Positions 30,810 to 43,600 of a DNA stretch of 64,000 bases are shown here, in pieces. Made by a program: the position numbers and the translations under genes. Below the pieces are notes generated by a model. The model did no database searches. It was not told the origin of the DNA and saw only the letters and a list, made by a program, of their open reading frames with translations. Each line of letters opens with the position of its first letter. Position 1 is the first letter of the stretch. The stretch is from Neurospora crassa OR74A (lineage: Eukaryota > Ascomycota > Sordariomycetes > Sordariales > Sordariaceae): the NCBI RefSeq assembly GCF_000182925.2, contig NC_026505.1, positions 1,798,001 to 1,862,000 of the forward strand. The letters run 5' to 3'.

Positions 30810-32487
30810 TTACTTCTGGTTCTCGGGACGGAGGGAGCTAGGAAGAGAAACAAATGTTAGTCAGGGGTCTTTGTGGCAAAAGGGCAGACGAGGTCACATA
30901 CCGAACGGCCTTGCCGGCGCGCCAGATCTCGAGGTTGCGGATCTCGTCGAGCTCAGCCTCGTAACGCTCACGGTAATCGGGCTGAGAGTTGTACTCGAGA
31001 GAGCGCTTGGTCTCGTCACCGTTCTTGACGGAGTCGTAGAGGTTGTTGAAGACGGGCTTAAGGGCGTCCTTGAACTTGGGAGTCCAGTCGATAGCACCAC
31101 GGCGGGCGGTGGTGGAGCAGGCGTCGAACATCCAGTCCATGCCGTGGGCACCAATGAGGGGGTAGAGGGACTGGGTAGCCTCCTCAACGGTCTCGTTGAA
31201 AGCCTCGCTGGGGGAGTGGCCGCGCTCGCGGAGGACCTCGTACTGGGCGAGGAACATGCCGTGGATACCACCCATCAGGCAGCCACGCTCACCGTAGAGG
31301 TCAGAGTAGACCTCCTTCTCGAAGGTGGTCTCATAAAGGTAGCCGGAGCCGACGGCGACACCGAGAGCGACGGCCTTCTCCTTAGCCTTGCCGGTGACGT
31401 CCTGGTAGACAGCGAAAGAGGAGTTGATGCCACGGCCCTCACGGAAGAGGGAGCGGACGGTACGGCCGGAGCCCTTGGGGGCGACGAGGATGACGTCAAC
31501 GTCGGTGGGGACCTCGACCTTGGTGAGATCCTTGAAGACGGGGGAGAAACCGTGGGAGAAGTAGAGGGTCTGTTGAAGATGTTTGTTAGCTCGCGCCACC
31601 ACAAGACCCAATGGCATCTTCGTTATGAGCTAGCTTGGTTACTCACCTTGCCCTTGGTGATCTGGGGCTTGATGTGGGGCCAGGTCTCGGACTGAGCGGC
31701 ATCGGAAAGGAGGTTCATGACGATGGTACCGCGGGAGATGGCCTCATCGACATCGAAGAGGTTCTTGCCGGGAACCCAGCCATCCTGGATGGCGTCCTCC
31801 CAGGACTTGCCGTTCTTGCGGACACCGACGATGACGTTGAGGCCGTTGTCACGGAGGTTAAGACCCTGGCCGTGACCCTGAGAGCCGTAGCCGATGAGAG
31901 CGAGGGTGTCGTTCTTGAAGTAGTCCTGAAGAGAGAGAAAAGGGTCAGCATGGGAGTTCATGCGAGTTCAACGACTCAATTGAGCTTGTGAGTGAGTGAA
32001 GCTTGATCCGCTCACGCCCCCGCCATGCCCCGCCCAGACCCTTGGGATGATCCATGGTCAAGGAAAGCTCATAGCTGAGCTAGAGGCTGGGCTTGGAGCT
32101 ACGGGCACATGTTTCTGCGGGCAGCTCGGTGAACTTGTGTGTAATTGAGATGGCATGACTCACAAGGAGCTTCTCAGCGGGCCAGTCAGCGCGCTCTGTG
32201 TGTAGGGATAGCTCGTCAGTAAACAGTTCTGTTTGTTATTTCGGCCCAATGGCTGCCGACTAAGTGGATCTGGATCTGGACTCACCGTGAACCTCCTCCT
32301 TGTGGCCGGCGAAGTCCATGGTCTTGACACCGCGGACCTGCTGGCGGGCGGGAGCGGCAACGGCCTTGACGGCAACGGAGGCGCGGACAGCGCTGGCAGC
32401 AGCCACGAAGGTGCGGCGCTGGACGGCGGGAGTGGCCAATTGGCGGGCCAGGGGGCGGAGAGCCTTGGTGCAGTTGCGGGCGGCCAT
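30810..32487 (-). CDS. ilv-2: Ketol-acid reductoisomerase, mitochondrial
   Basis: Five exons (32487-32286, 32195-32164, 31925-31647, 31569-30902, 30837-30810) encode 402 aa, the length I recall for Neurospora ILV-2. It converts acetolactate or acetohydroxybutyrate to the dihydroxy acids of valine, leucine and isoleucine synthesis using NADPH and Mg2+. Residues 1 to about 55 are an Arg/Ala/Ser-rich mitochondrial targeting sequence. Then come the dinucleotide loop GYGSQGHG, MNLLSDAAQSETWP, FSHGFSPVF, APKGSGRTVR, the metal-site region SDLYGERGCLMGG and SEAFNETVEEATQSLYPLIG. The last 8 residues (SLRPENQK) sit in a tiny 28-nt exon and exon 2 is only 32 nt. The leader just upstream is CT-rich and free of ATG. 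Codons are strongly biased, indicating high expression. Confidence 0.97.
32156..32162. promoter_or_regulatory. TGACTCA box (CPC-1/GCN4-type) over an ilv-2 splice donor
   Basis: A perfect TGACTCA, the bZIP recognition sequence of GCN4 and Neurospora CPC-1, overlaps the GTGAGT donor after ilv-2 exon 2. The overlap may be coincidental because GTGAGTCA supplies most of it. It is notable since ilv genes are expected to be under cross-pathway control. Confidence 0.3.
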
Positions 32488-35222
32488 TGTGATGGAGTGC
32501 TTGGGGGTTATGGGATTTGATGGGGAGGGAAGGAAAGAAGGACGGGAGAGAAGAAGAAAGGTCAGATGGGAAGAGAGAGGGATTGGCTTTTGAGGAGATC
32601 CGGAGCTCAGGAGCGGGCACCAGTGTAGGGTACGGAGCAGCTACGGAAGACAACGACCGACCTTTGGATCCCCAACCGTCTGTCTGACTGTCTGTGACTG
32701 TCTGACGCTGCCGAGTAGTCACCGATATGCGGGTCCAAATTTTTTATTTTCCCTCCCGTTTGCCAGACTCGAGCAACGCGCACCGCAAACCAAACGCTCT
32801 GGTTGGTCCGCAACCCATTCGTAGTTGGAGCTGGCTGCCATGCTGTCACCGAAGTCGGTCGCTGGCGACACTTGTGGGTGGGGCCCCTTGTCCTCCAGCT
32901 TTTCCATGGATATCTTGGCGAGCTATGGCTGGGCCCTCGACGGTGCTCTAAGCAAACCAAAGTCCGCCTCCAAAAGCGTGAAACCCGCTTTCGCGCCCCT
33001 CTGCTGCGGTTACGCCGTGAGCCTGTGACTGGCCGCAACCGTGCCAGCCAAGCCCGGGGCGCGCCAAGAAACTGCCCATAGCGAGGCCATTCAGTTCCAG
33101 CTCGACACACTCGAGACTCTACACTTAAACGGCAGTGATGACACGGAGCATCCAGATGCTGCGGCAATGCTGGACCCTTTCCAAATCTCAAAGGTGTTGA
33201 CGCCACTGGCGTCGTCGGCATGGTGTCTGGACTGGACTACCGGCCCTGCACCCTGGTACGGAGCTCTGACAACAGCTTCGACGGACAGGGGGGACCCATT
33301 CTCAAGCCATTTCCTTTTTTGCCCATTCACCCAGTCCCCGTTTCTGCCATTCCCACCGGAGCCTAACTGCGGCATTGCCAAACGAAAGCTCCATGCCGCG
33401 CGGAAGTTCGCACGTGGTTTTTGTCAAAAGGTTTGGTAATTAAGCCTGTCATTGTGTGATTGTTGGCGTGTGTTTAATGGCCTGTGATGAATATGTCGCC
33501 GTCTTTCTTCAATATATGAGGAGTCTGTGAGAACAAACCGTTTCCTACACTAGTTGCCACGACGGGGTCCCCTCCTGAATGTCACCCCAATTCGTCACAA
33601 GCAGGAACCATCCACAGCTTGCCTGTGGCTCTCTCAGCTCCAGAGGTTCTCAACAACTCCGACCAGCGCCCCGAAATGGAGACCAAGTCACCTTGAAAAC
33701 TGGGGTTGAGCGGGTCCCCTTTGGGTCAAATCGTGGCCCACGATCCACGAATCATCGAATATGGGTAGACCCCGGTCACCTCCAGTCCCCAGAATGTCAC
33801 CTCACTGGTTGACAGAACGCCGAACCGGGGCAACGTCAATGTAGGGCCGAGCGGCTTCGGTCCGCCTCTGCATGGGAATGCCTTCATGCCATCTCACAGT
33901 CTGGGACGTAGGGGCAATGATGTGCTTGCTACATTCCCACTTTCACGTTCACTTCCACTTCCAAATCCGCGTCCGATCTATAATTCAGTCTTTTGTGACT
34001 TTTGCGCTCGGTATTTATGGTTGCGGCCCTTGGTATATCATGGTGAGTCACGTAAAAAGGCGAGAGCACCCCAGGCACCCAGGGTCTGGATCTCAGGGGT
34101 ATTAGGTTGCCATGTGAATAGGACCGATATTCGGAGGGTTTTCGTGTCTTGGTTTGTGTGGAATAGTTTGGCTAGGCAAATTGTAAAGAGGAGAAGGCTT
34201 TGTTTTTTTTTTTCCCTGGCATCCTAACAACGGCTTCGTTGCCCCTAGGTTCTGACCGGTACATTGTGACAATGCCTTTTTTCTTCCGAAGTCAATCATG
34301 GGCGTCAGTATGTATGGAAAGATACTACTCTCACCACATTGGAAGGTTCCACCGTTTGCAAAGAAATCATCCACGAGCACTGACAACAGAAAGGACATGA
34401 GTCTATCATAAAGGTGGATATAGGTGGAAGGTAAGCCACTTCATGAACCCTACTTAATGGAACAAAGGAAATCAAACCTGAACAACGGAATGTACATATT
34501 GGACGTCAGAGCTGCATTATTAACATCACTCCCGTGGTCATTGAAAATCGTCTCATGTCCATTCGCCCTATAAATTAACGCCGCTTGATGAATCCGCTCC
34601 TAGCATTCCCCAGTCTTCTTCCCCTCCCCCTCCCTTTGCTTCCACCAATGTAAGTTCCTCCTCCATCTTCCCGCCTACACTACATACCCGCCCGCAGAGT
34701 GCCTAGATCTTAGCTTAGGGAGCTTCCATGTTTGGGTAAGGTAGATCCGGGGACTTTGGCGTGTCAGGAACATACGTAGTGTAGTAGCTCCCGCCCCGTC
34801 CGTTGTCTGACCCCCTTCCCCCCTTCCCCCCTCCCCGCCCGCCCAACACTACCAGCCTTACGACAGATAAGGAACCTGCCGGTTACTGGTGACTGACAGC
34901 GAGCGAGCGCCCGCCCATCCATCCACTGACAGAGCAGCACAGCAGTTCCACTCCCACAACTCCATTCCGCATGCCAAGCATAGCGTGTCCTCATCCCGAT
35001 TCCCGAGCCATCCTCTACCATCCCCATGGGACCTGGGGGTTGGGTATATTCCACAGTTCGCTAAAATCTAGATAAGGTAGGCGCTGAGGCTGAAACAAGC
35101 GAGCTGAAAACTTTTGAGGCTGAGAGGCTGAGAAAGAGGTAAACGCACAGACCTTGGTTCTCCTGTTACATGTATTGCTTTTGATGGGTCTTTTGGCCTA
35201 GAGTTTGATGGGTTCCCGGTAC
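32488..35222. other. 2.7-kb upstream region of ilv-2
   Basis: Both flanking genes run leftward, so this is the ilv-2 promoter plus the ubc12 3' flank. The first 110 nt form a pyrimidine-rich leader (read on the minus strand). I found no clear TGACTC box here. A minus-strand frame at 32607-33221 (204 codons) and a plus-strand frame at 33041-33439 carry no domain signal and are treated as chance. C-rich runs occur near 34808-34845. Confidence 0.55.
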
Positions 35223-36095
35223 CTACTGGACAACCCGTTCATACGTCTGACCCTTGACTGTACCGCCCGACATCGCTGTCCTGACGTTGCGCTTGAAGCC
35301 TTCCCTGTTGGACCGCAGGTCCTCGGCAGCCTCCTTGTTCAGCGGATCGCTCGCGTTGGGCTCGAGGAAGAGGAACTGTAGGCCGACGATGACGGCGTTC
35401 AGGTTGAGTACAGGCTTCCAGTCCTCGCGCAGAATGTTAAGGCACACCTTGCCTTCCAGGTCGATATTGGGGTGGTAGATCTTTTCGCGGCACTGCACCT
35501 TGGGCGGCTCGTGTGGGAAGTTGGGTGTGATGTTGAAGGTGAAGCTGAACTTGCCGCCCTTGTACATGCCCTCGTCCGGCTCGATGTAGAGGATGAAGTT
35601 GAGGATATCGTCTGGGTCCGGGAACTCGGTCTTCATTGTGCTGCCTAGTGAAAGCTCGCTGAGATCTGTTCATCAGCGTTACCGTCCCGTAAGGAGGGCA
35701 ACATGCCGTTAGCTTGATGGTCTTCTTCTCTACAGCTGTGGACTCGACGAAGCCGAAGACAGCTCAGCTCGAGCGGGTAATGTTGAAGCAGGGACCGAGA
35801 ATTGGCAGCCCCCGGCCAGGATTGCGATCGGATCGCCGTTACGTACCTTTCTGCACCCGCAACTGCGCCGCCGTGACTTTCTTTTTCTTCCCGCCACTTT
35901 CAGCCCCAGCCGCATTCTCGGCCTTCTGCTGCTCCTTTTTCTACATGATTGATCAAGATCGTGTCAGCACACAGTTTCGCGCCTCCCGTCTTAGGTCGTT
36001 TGGAGCATGATCGCATCAGATTATGCGCGCCCTACTTGATGGGACGAGGATCAAAGTATTGTGGTGTTCCGTACCATAGACCAAATCTTCAACAT
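35223..36095 (-). CDS. ubc12: NEDD8-conjugating enzyme UBC12
   Basis: Three exons (36095-36075, 35940-35847, 35665-35223) encode 185 aa. Exon 1 is only 21 nt (MLKIWSM), giving the hydrophobic N-terminal tail that docks on the NEDD8 E1. Exon 2 encodes a Lys-rich stretch ending LRVQK. The UBC fold follows: MKTEFPDPDDILNF, PPKVQCREKIYHPNIDLEGKV with catalytic C113, NILREDWKPVLNL and SDPLNKEAAEDL. Human UBC12 (UBE2M) is 183 aa with the catalytic Cys at 111, so length and register agree. It transfers NEDD8 to cullins, activating SCF ligases. It is transcribed in the same direction as ilv-2 and chs-1 without sign of co-regulation. Confidence 0.93.
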
Positions 36096-37793
36096 CTTGA
36101 CGGTGGTGACCCTGCCGCGGATCCACGTATGTGTTTGCGTGCTGTTTGTGTATATGCGATGCGGGTGCCAACAGACGTCAAGTCTTCTAGGCGCCGAGAG
36201 ACGGAGGGAACAAGGTCGTCGAGGGTTTCGGTTTGCGCTCGAGTGAAAAAAGGTAAAATTGGTTGAAGCGAGGACGGAGATGGAGATAACGGTACGCGGT
36301 AGGTAGGTAGCTGTCAAACTACGGATACGCGAAGGTTGCAGGAGGTAAACAAAAGGGATAGAGGTGTTGGATGATGCCGAGGCCTGCGTGCGTAGGCGGT
36401 GTATGTAAAGGTATTTTCGATCGATCAAGATGACGACGGATCGGTCATGCGTAGGGTAAGTAAGGTATGTGTCAGGGGAAAGATCGGACAAGACAAGACA
36501 GGAAGTGTCAAACTAGACCAAAAGACTTAAAGAGGTGCAGCTCATCGATGCTACCAACGACAAGAGCAAAAAACCCGAGTGCAGGGAAGACAGAAGCTTC
36601 AAGATGTGTCAGGCCGGGAGTTCCTGTTGGCGCTAGATTTGTCAGGACAGTAGCAGGTGTTGATGCGAAATCCAGGTTCGCGATACGTGATATGGTAAAC
36701 CCAACTGATGGCGTTTAGACACCTGGGTGGCACCGCAACCTTGATGAGGGGCACGCGATAACAAAAAGGCAAAGCGCCGGCCGGCAGGGGCGCTTCCAGA
36801 TTGGCCCGCCCAACCGCTATAATACCAACCCGTCACGTCAGCAAACATGGAGGTCTCTACGTACAGGACTATTCGAAAAACCTGGTGACCAGCTGTTGAG
36901 GAGCGCACTCTTAGGATGGAAAATCAGTAATCAGATCAGAGTAGTAGAACATGAAAGAAAAAGAAGTCCAATTCCCGCGTGCAAAATCGGTAGTACCGTA
37001 TTCTGTGATCTCATCATTACAGTCGATACCGTGGCCGCAACCCTCCGGTAACTTTAGGCGATAGGTAAGGCGTATCATACCGTATAAAATGCCCCGAAAA
37101 TTACACGCTCTATCGCCGCTCCGGCCGCTCCGGCCAGGTTCCGTATCTTCCGTCGGGCTATCACTCCGGGACCCGCCTGATTGTCCGGGGCTTGTTACAT
37201 TGGGCTTCCAATAAGAACTATGAACAACTACATAGTGCCAACAGCTCCTATGATGCTTTTGATTCACAGTCTTTCAGAGTTAATACACAAAAACAAGCAG
37301 CAAACGCCTTGACTTAAATGTCGTCTTGAACATTTCTCCACACGCATAGCTCTCTTTACTACATGTCTCTCGACCTAGCTGCTCGAAGACGTTGCAGGGT
37401 CAAAATCAATACATGCTGGCTCCCTCCTATCGACATCTCGGAAAAAGCATTAACCCATAATCAAGACAGCAACCTATGTATGTCAAAGAGAGTGTCCCGT
37501 TCGTTCCATCTATCATAGTCACACCCAGCCAACCAAAAAGCAAGCAAGTAGTTCACCCCAACAATGCGAAACACCACACAGCCTTTCAGACCGTCAAAAA
37601 AAGAGAAGCCAACGTTTGATACTACACACGTAATAGAAAGTAGGCTTTTTGTGACCGTTTCACGGTACTACCCTGCCATGACGCCGTGCCGCCGCCAAAA
37701 AGCAGTAACCCTTCTCCCTTCCTTCTTCCCTTTTGCGCTTTGTAAGCAATGTACAAGCCCCAACAACAACCACGTGTTTTGGGTTTGCCTAGC
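36096..37793. other. ubc12 promoter and chs-1 3' flank
   Basis: 1.7 kb of noncoding sequence. A short GGTAGGTAGGTAG motif lies at about 36297-36309. No gene or RNA feature is supported. Confidence 0.6.
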
Positions 37794-40679
37794 TTAGCGA
37801 CGGGCAAAGCAGCACATAATACCGGTCCTGCCAAGGAACCAACAGAAGCCAATAAAGCGGATGACAGAGAGCGCACCAGTAGCGAACAGAAGGAACTTGA
37901 AGAACCACGCAGTTCTCGCGGATGCGGTTTGCTATCAATATATATTAGTAAGTGGTTCAAAGTCACAATAAGGTGAACAGCAATGCTTACCCCGATGCCA
38001 AATGTGTTAAAGTTATCACTGGTGATAACAACCGCGAGGAGGCAGTTGGAAAACAGCCAAGACACGACAAGCATGGTTCTGAAAGACTTGTACGAGTCCT
38101 CGAGATCCTTAGGCTCCGGCGTCTCGTCTTCCTTGTACGGAGCAAGAGCGCGCCTGACAGTAGCCTCGAACTGTTGGTCGATATCCTCCTGTGGCTTCTC
38201 AATCTCTTCCACCACGGCCTCATCCTTCTCGCCCTTGCTGACGTTGGCGGACGGCAGTGCCTCGGCCTTATCCGAACCCTTGGTACCCCACGAGACGTCG
38301 TGCCAGTTGTTGAAGGCGTAAATCATGAGGATGTTGATGTAGGTCGACATGAGGAGCATGTAGTAAGGGAACGAGTGGAACATGTGCCAGGGGTCGAGGT
38401 ACATAAAGGAGGCCAAGAAGTAAAGGCCGTAGATGGTAACCAAGGCCACCAAAATGACACCTGCTGATCCTGAGCCGCCGAATAACGAAGCCATTGCGTC
38501 CTTAGCGTTGTCCAGCTGTAATTGTTGGTCGAGCGGTACGGAGAACGCGCGGGCAACAAGATAACCGGACAAAACCAAGATATAGGACTGAATGAGCGAG
38601 AAGACGAAGAACGAGGTAATGTATGTCCACTTGGAACCCTTCGGCCGATTACCCAATGCAAGGATGAACTGCAAGATAACGAATGCCAGGTAGATATACT
38701 TGAGAACCGCGTTGAAGAAGGGCGTTACCGTGTCACCGAAGGGCCAACCGTGATGTTCTGCCGAAGAGCTAGAAGCCGTAACCGGGGTACCAACAAGATC
38801 CATGATGACAGTGGTGGTGAGCCAGTAGGAAGCGAGAGAGAACCATGTGAAGATGACGTTTGCGATATTGTAGATGAGCTGGACGTGGAAGAAGAACATG
38901 CGGACGATGTTGTGACCGCTCTTGTACATTCTTCCGAAATGCATGAGCGAGTACAAACTGGCGGCGAACGAACCGTTGAGCCAACGACGACGCTGAGAGA
39001 TGAACTCGGGCGCACCTTCGGGCACATCGGTCTCGCCCTTGGCAGCCTTGATGTAGCTCAGATGCCATTTCTGGCCAGCCTTGGCGACCAGTTCGAAGCA
39101 GAGAATACGATCTTCGGCCAAGAACATGTTCTTCTTGAAAATGTTCATACCCTCAATACCCTTCTTGCCCAAAAGCTTGGACAGGGTGTGATCACCGTGG
39201 AAGTATTGCTCCAGCGGCCGGCCCATGATGGCTCTGAAACGGTAGGCCGAGAAGGCACCTGGCAACACAGAAACGTAACCAAAAGCACTTTCCAGCGGCT
39301 TGTCGAGAATGTTGGAAATCTTGTACTCGAAGTTCTGGACGGCGACCAAGGGGTTGAGCAGCTTTTTGCCGCCCTTGCCCAACATGGCGTGAATTTCACC
39401 GCAAGCACCGCCAAGATCCTTATCGTTGTAGAAACCCTCCCAAAGAGCCAACAGCGACCTGGGGCTGGGCTTGGTACCGGCATCCAACAGAATGCATACT
39501 TCGGGGTTGAGGATACGGCCAAAGGCATTGAACAGCCAACGATGCGAGTTGATCTTCTTGGTGTTCTTCTGCTTCAGGCAGAAAATGAACTGCACAGGGG
39601 GCAGTGTCTGCGGGCCGTCATCCACGGGCCGGATGAGCGCCTGATTTGGTGTGACGGAAAGCTGACTTGTGTACTCGAAAATGTGTGCAACAGTCTCCTT
39701 GCCGTCAACGTCCTTCTTGATGACACCATCCTGATAAACACCGATGGTGGCCAGAACGTCGAGAACATTCTTGTCTGTCTTATCAAGACCGTCGAAAACC
39801 AAGCAAACGACAATCTTCTGCCACGCCGGTCCTCCGCGGTTCCAGAACGAAGACTTCTTCAGGTTTACGATATCGCGGATGTTGGTCATGACGGAGTGCA
39901 GCGTTCTGGAGAGCAGGACCTTGTCTTCGTTGTAGTACGTAATGGCGATGAGAAGCTCGGTATGTCTGTTGTACATGCGAGGGCGCAAATCGTAACCGTT
40001 CTTGAGCGTAAAGTCGTTGGGATCGCAAGTGGCGGCAGTGTAACGCATCTTGAAGAACTCCTCGTTGTTGCCCTCCTCATCGCGGTACTTGGGCTGAACA
40101 GCGTTCCTAATAGCACTAGGAACGGGATAGTCAAGACTCAAAACGGAACCCTGGACAAGCTTGACCTTTCTGGTGGCATAACGCTTCAGGCCGCCGGTGG
40201 GAGCAGCGTTGGGCTGCTGACGACGGAGCCAGCTATCGTCCTCATCGATGGCGGACATCCTGTAGGCCGGATCCGTCGCATAGTCACCACCGTAGTTGTA
40301 GCCCTGATCGACACCACTGCTAACGCCGCCGCCGCCATAACCCCCGTGAGGTGGCGGGGTAGGGTTGACAGCGACACCAGCTCGCGTCGTGCCAGCACCA
40401 GGAGCATAGGATTCGGTCAAGCTATACGCCGAGACAGGGCGGACTGGAGGCGTATCGGTGCCCAAGCGGTCGTTGTCGTAAGGCATAGGGTTTTCGGAGA
40501 GGAAGGGAGCTTGCGCATCGTCGTGCTGGTCGCCCTGGATCACGACGTTCGTGTTAAAATGGCTGTTTTGAGTTTTCGCTGCCTGACAAGGAACTGGGAT
40601 AACTTACCTGGTTGTGCCCACCGGGCAGATCTTGTAACTGGTGGCCATCATAGCCGTCGCCCCGACCGTGGTACGCCAT
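37794..40679 (-). CDS. chs-1: Chitin synthase 1 (class III)
   Basis: Three exons (40679-40608, 40534-37991, 37931-37794) with introns of 73 and 59 nt encode 917 aa, the length I recall for Neurospora CHS-1. It polymerises UDP-GlcNAc into chitin at the plasma membrane. The N-terminal ~150 residues are a Gly/Pro/Tyr-rich cytoplasmic region starting [14 protein letters not shown]. The family-2 glycosyltransferase core includes [23 protein letters not shown], the catalytic EDR at 498-500 ([13 protein letters not shown]) and QRRRW at 538-542 ([11 protein letters not shown]). About six or seven hydrophobic segments follow. The last exon supplies [16 protein letters not shown], another membrane segment, and ends GIMCCFARR. 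Exon 1 is just 24 codons. A plus-strand frame of over 700 codons opposite this gene is an effect of codon bias. Confidence 0.97.
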
Positions 40680-43600
40680 GGTTGCGGACCGTGGAATAGA
40701 AGCTGGAAAGAGCGGATGTAGAGAAAGCTCGAATACTGGTGAAGCCTAGATGATGCTAGAGCAGAAGTCGGATTACAACTAAGGTATTCACTGTCGGACA
40801 ATTATGGAGAGTTGGATTGGCGGTCGAAACGCCCTTCGCCGGCCAAGAGGTCAAGCAAATGGTCGCGGTGTGCTGATGCAGAGAGGAACAGCGGGGCTGG
40901 CCTTCTCTCTCCGGATAGGTGGGCGTGGAGAGAGAGTAGCAGCAAACAATGGCGAGGCGGGAATGGATGTCAGCTGGAGGGGATCCAAGACCCAAAGTGG
41001 CTGGCAAAGACTCTCCGGGTCAAACACAAAGCTGCCGTCGAGATGCTGCAGGAAAAGTGGGTGAAGCCGGGCGAGCGATAGGAGGATGCCCAAGGTAGCG
41101 AGAGACGGGACAGGACGTGTCGATGCTAACAGGACATGCCCTCTGCTTCCTGGAGAGTGAAGGTCAGAGCGGGAAAAGAAAACAAACACAAAATGGCAAA
41201 AACCTGGTTTCAAGATCACAGGAGAGCAACAGGTCGGTCAGTGAGGTGTTGGTATAGGTTGTTCTAGGTCGGAAGCCCAGGGCAGGAGGGGGTGGGTCCG
41301 ATTTTGGAGAGGGCCCCTGGTCCACGGCAGGTCATTGCAGGTCCACATTGACAGCCCGGTCCCTGGTCTATAAACATTGGCAGGGCCTGTCAACAACTGG
41401 AGGTGAGGTGTCAACCACAGCACGGAATAAGGAGCAGCACTCTTGGACGGCGTTCGCTGCTCAGGAGGGCGTGGCTGAGCAACCTCCTCTGGCGAATGCT
41501 GCAGGGATGCGATCACCTGTAAAAAGAACATCGACGAGTCGCCAAGATTGGCTGCCCCCTGGCCCCACCACCTAACTCAGGAATGCATCCATGCAATCCC
41601 ATTGCGAAATGGCTTCAACTGGCTCGGGATTCGACAGCGAAATGTCGTGAATGTGTCAGTCAAACTTGATGCTGGGCATTGCGGTTGGTTGGCGCTGCCT
41701 CATCGTGATGGTCATTCCCTATCAAAGCCAGTGTCTGAGTGTTGCGAAAAATAAACCGAAAAGAATGAAGCCAGCATACGTCGTCAGTCGTCGTCACCCA
41801 AAATTAACGGGTATCCATCGAGCCCCTGAGTCCCACAAAGTCGGGGGCATCTCAGAGACGTTTCACGACCCATCAGAACGATGGCGACTTTTGCTTCTTT
41901 CTTTGTCGTCGGTGTTACTTGGTTGAACTTCTTTTTGTCCAACATTGATAAAATGGGGGGGTCATGCTAGTTTTGGTTTTTTTTTTTCATCGTCCCAAAC
42001 TGTCGGATAATGTCTCTTTGACCTCTTTCAAAGGCACAGTTTGCGCGTCCTGCAAAATGCACGTTTGGCTTCCGCTTGGGCGTCTACTGTCTGTCCCTTT
42101 TTGGTTTCTTTACCTACGCCCGGGTTATGCACGACGGCGGGAGTTCAGATGTCTCCTATCCACAGCACCGGACCAGTACAACTGCGACCATGATCGACAC
42201 CGCTTTCCATACTTCTACCTACCCAAGCAAGCACTGGTGGCCGGTGGGCATGTGCGTGGGGATGGATTGCGAATTTCCTCCGCTTCTTTCAGGGGGGTCA
42301 AGGTAAACCCCAGACTTTCTTGAAGCCTGGAACATCAGAATGCATCCTACCTCCAAAGAGGCGGCACTTCTATTACGCTTAACCATCAGTTGATTCTAAT
42401 GTTTTGCTTCTTACCAGCTTCTCAAGTTATCAACGACCCTCCAACCTGTTATTTATGTAGTAGCTGCCACACATCGCGGCACAATGATATCACGGTCAAC
42501 GAACCCCTCGCTGACTGGAGGATCGCCCCGGTTGTCCTTCTCCCAGTTCCCTCGTTTCCCCTCCATTTGCCTCCTCCCAGCAAGACAGGTGCCCCCTTCT
42601 TCTTGCATTGCAAGTCAACCGCTTTACCGCGACTCTGAAACAGCAGCGCTACCCACCCGCTCCAAAAGTCCAAACACACTGCAGTGATGCACTCTCATCA
42701 ATTCCCAACGCCGTGACAATTCTCAATCTCTCACAGGGTTGGGCTGGCAGCTGATTGCATTCATGGTGTTCTTGGAGTGACACGCGACCTTGAGTTCGCT
42801 AATACAGCTGCGGCCAACTGGCATTGCATACATAGCACATGCTGCTGCTTTGTGTCACTGCGTACGCCGTACATAAACAGGAAATGGCAAGGAGACTGCT
42901 GTTGGTTCGATGTTTGACATGAAATCCCAGGACTGATCTTCCTGTCGGGTCACACACACCATGATGATGATAGGTAGGGCATTTCGGCCACAACTTGAGA
43001 CATTGGCAATCCCTTCTATTAGACTAGAGCCGTCTGTATCTATGTAGGCAGGATCAATTTTCCGTAGCCGTTGGCGCACAAGAGGAGAAAGGGGGGCTCT
43101 TCGCTGCTAGCTAGCTGCACAGAGCCGCGCACGCCCCTGTCCAAAAATAGCACAGGACATGATCATCGCGGGAAAAAAAAGGAAGAAAGAAAGAAAAAGG
43201 GTTGGAAGACGGAACCCTGTAAGCAAGGCACAACGGGAGCATTTGTCTTGGGTAGACGATGTTCGAGGCGAAGCCAAGCACCAAGCAGCGGGCCGCTGGT
43301 AGACACATGACCTGAACGTGCCTACTAGGTAGGTTTTACATAGGAACCTGTTCAACCAGAGCAAAGTTTGATTTGATCATATACCTTGTGCGCTTCAAGT
43401 TGTCTGCTTGTTCTGGAGATCAAGAATCGATTTGCGAATATTCGAAAAGGTTGCCGAACATCCTTCCCCGGTGTTTTGACGAGTGGTGGTATACCATCGA
43501 TCCTACAGCCCCCTTCTCATACCTCTACTGAACCGCGGTGGAGGCGAGCTATATACCTCTAAGTGCCTGTACGAAGCCCTCCAGCCGCCAGTATGTCCCG

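Noticed and set aside
32607-33221. 204-codon minus-strand frame upstream of ilv-2.
   Set aside because: Arg/Pro/Ser-rich translation of GC-rich promoter DNA; no family or convincing start.
38522-40699. A plus-strand open frame of about 725 codons opposite chs-1, and one of about 330 codons opposite ilv-2 (30703-31695).
   Set aside because: Both genes avoid TTA, CTA and TCA codons, whose complements are stops, so the antisense frame in codon register stays open. The translated sequences show no domains.
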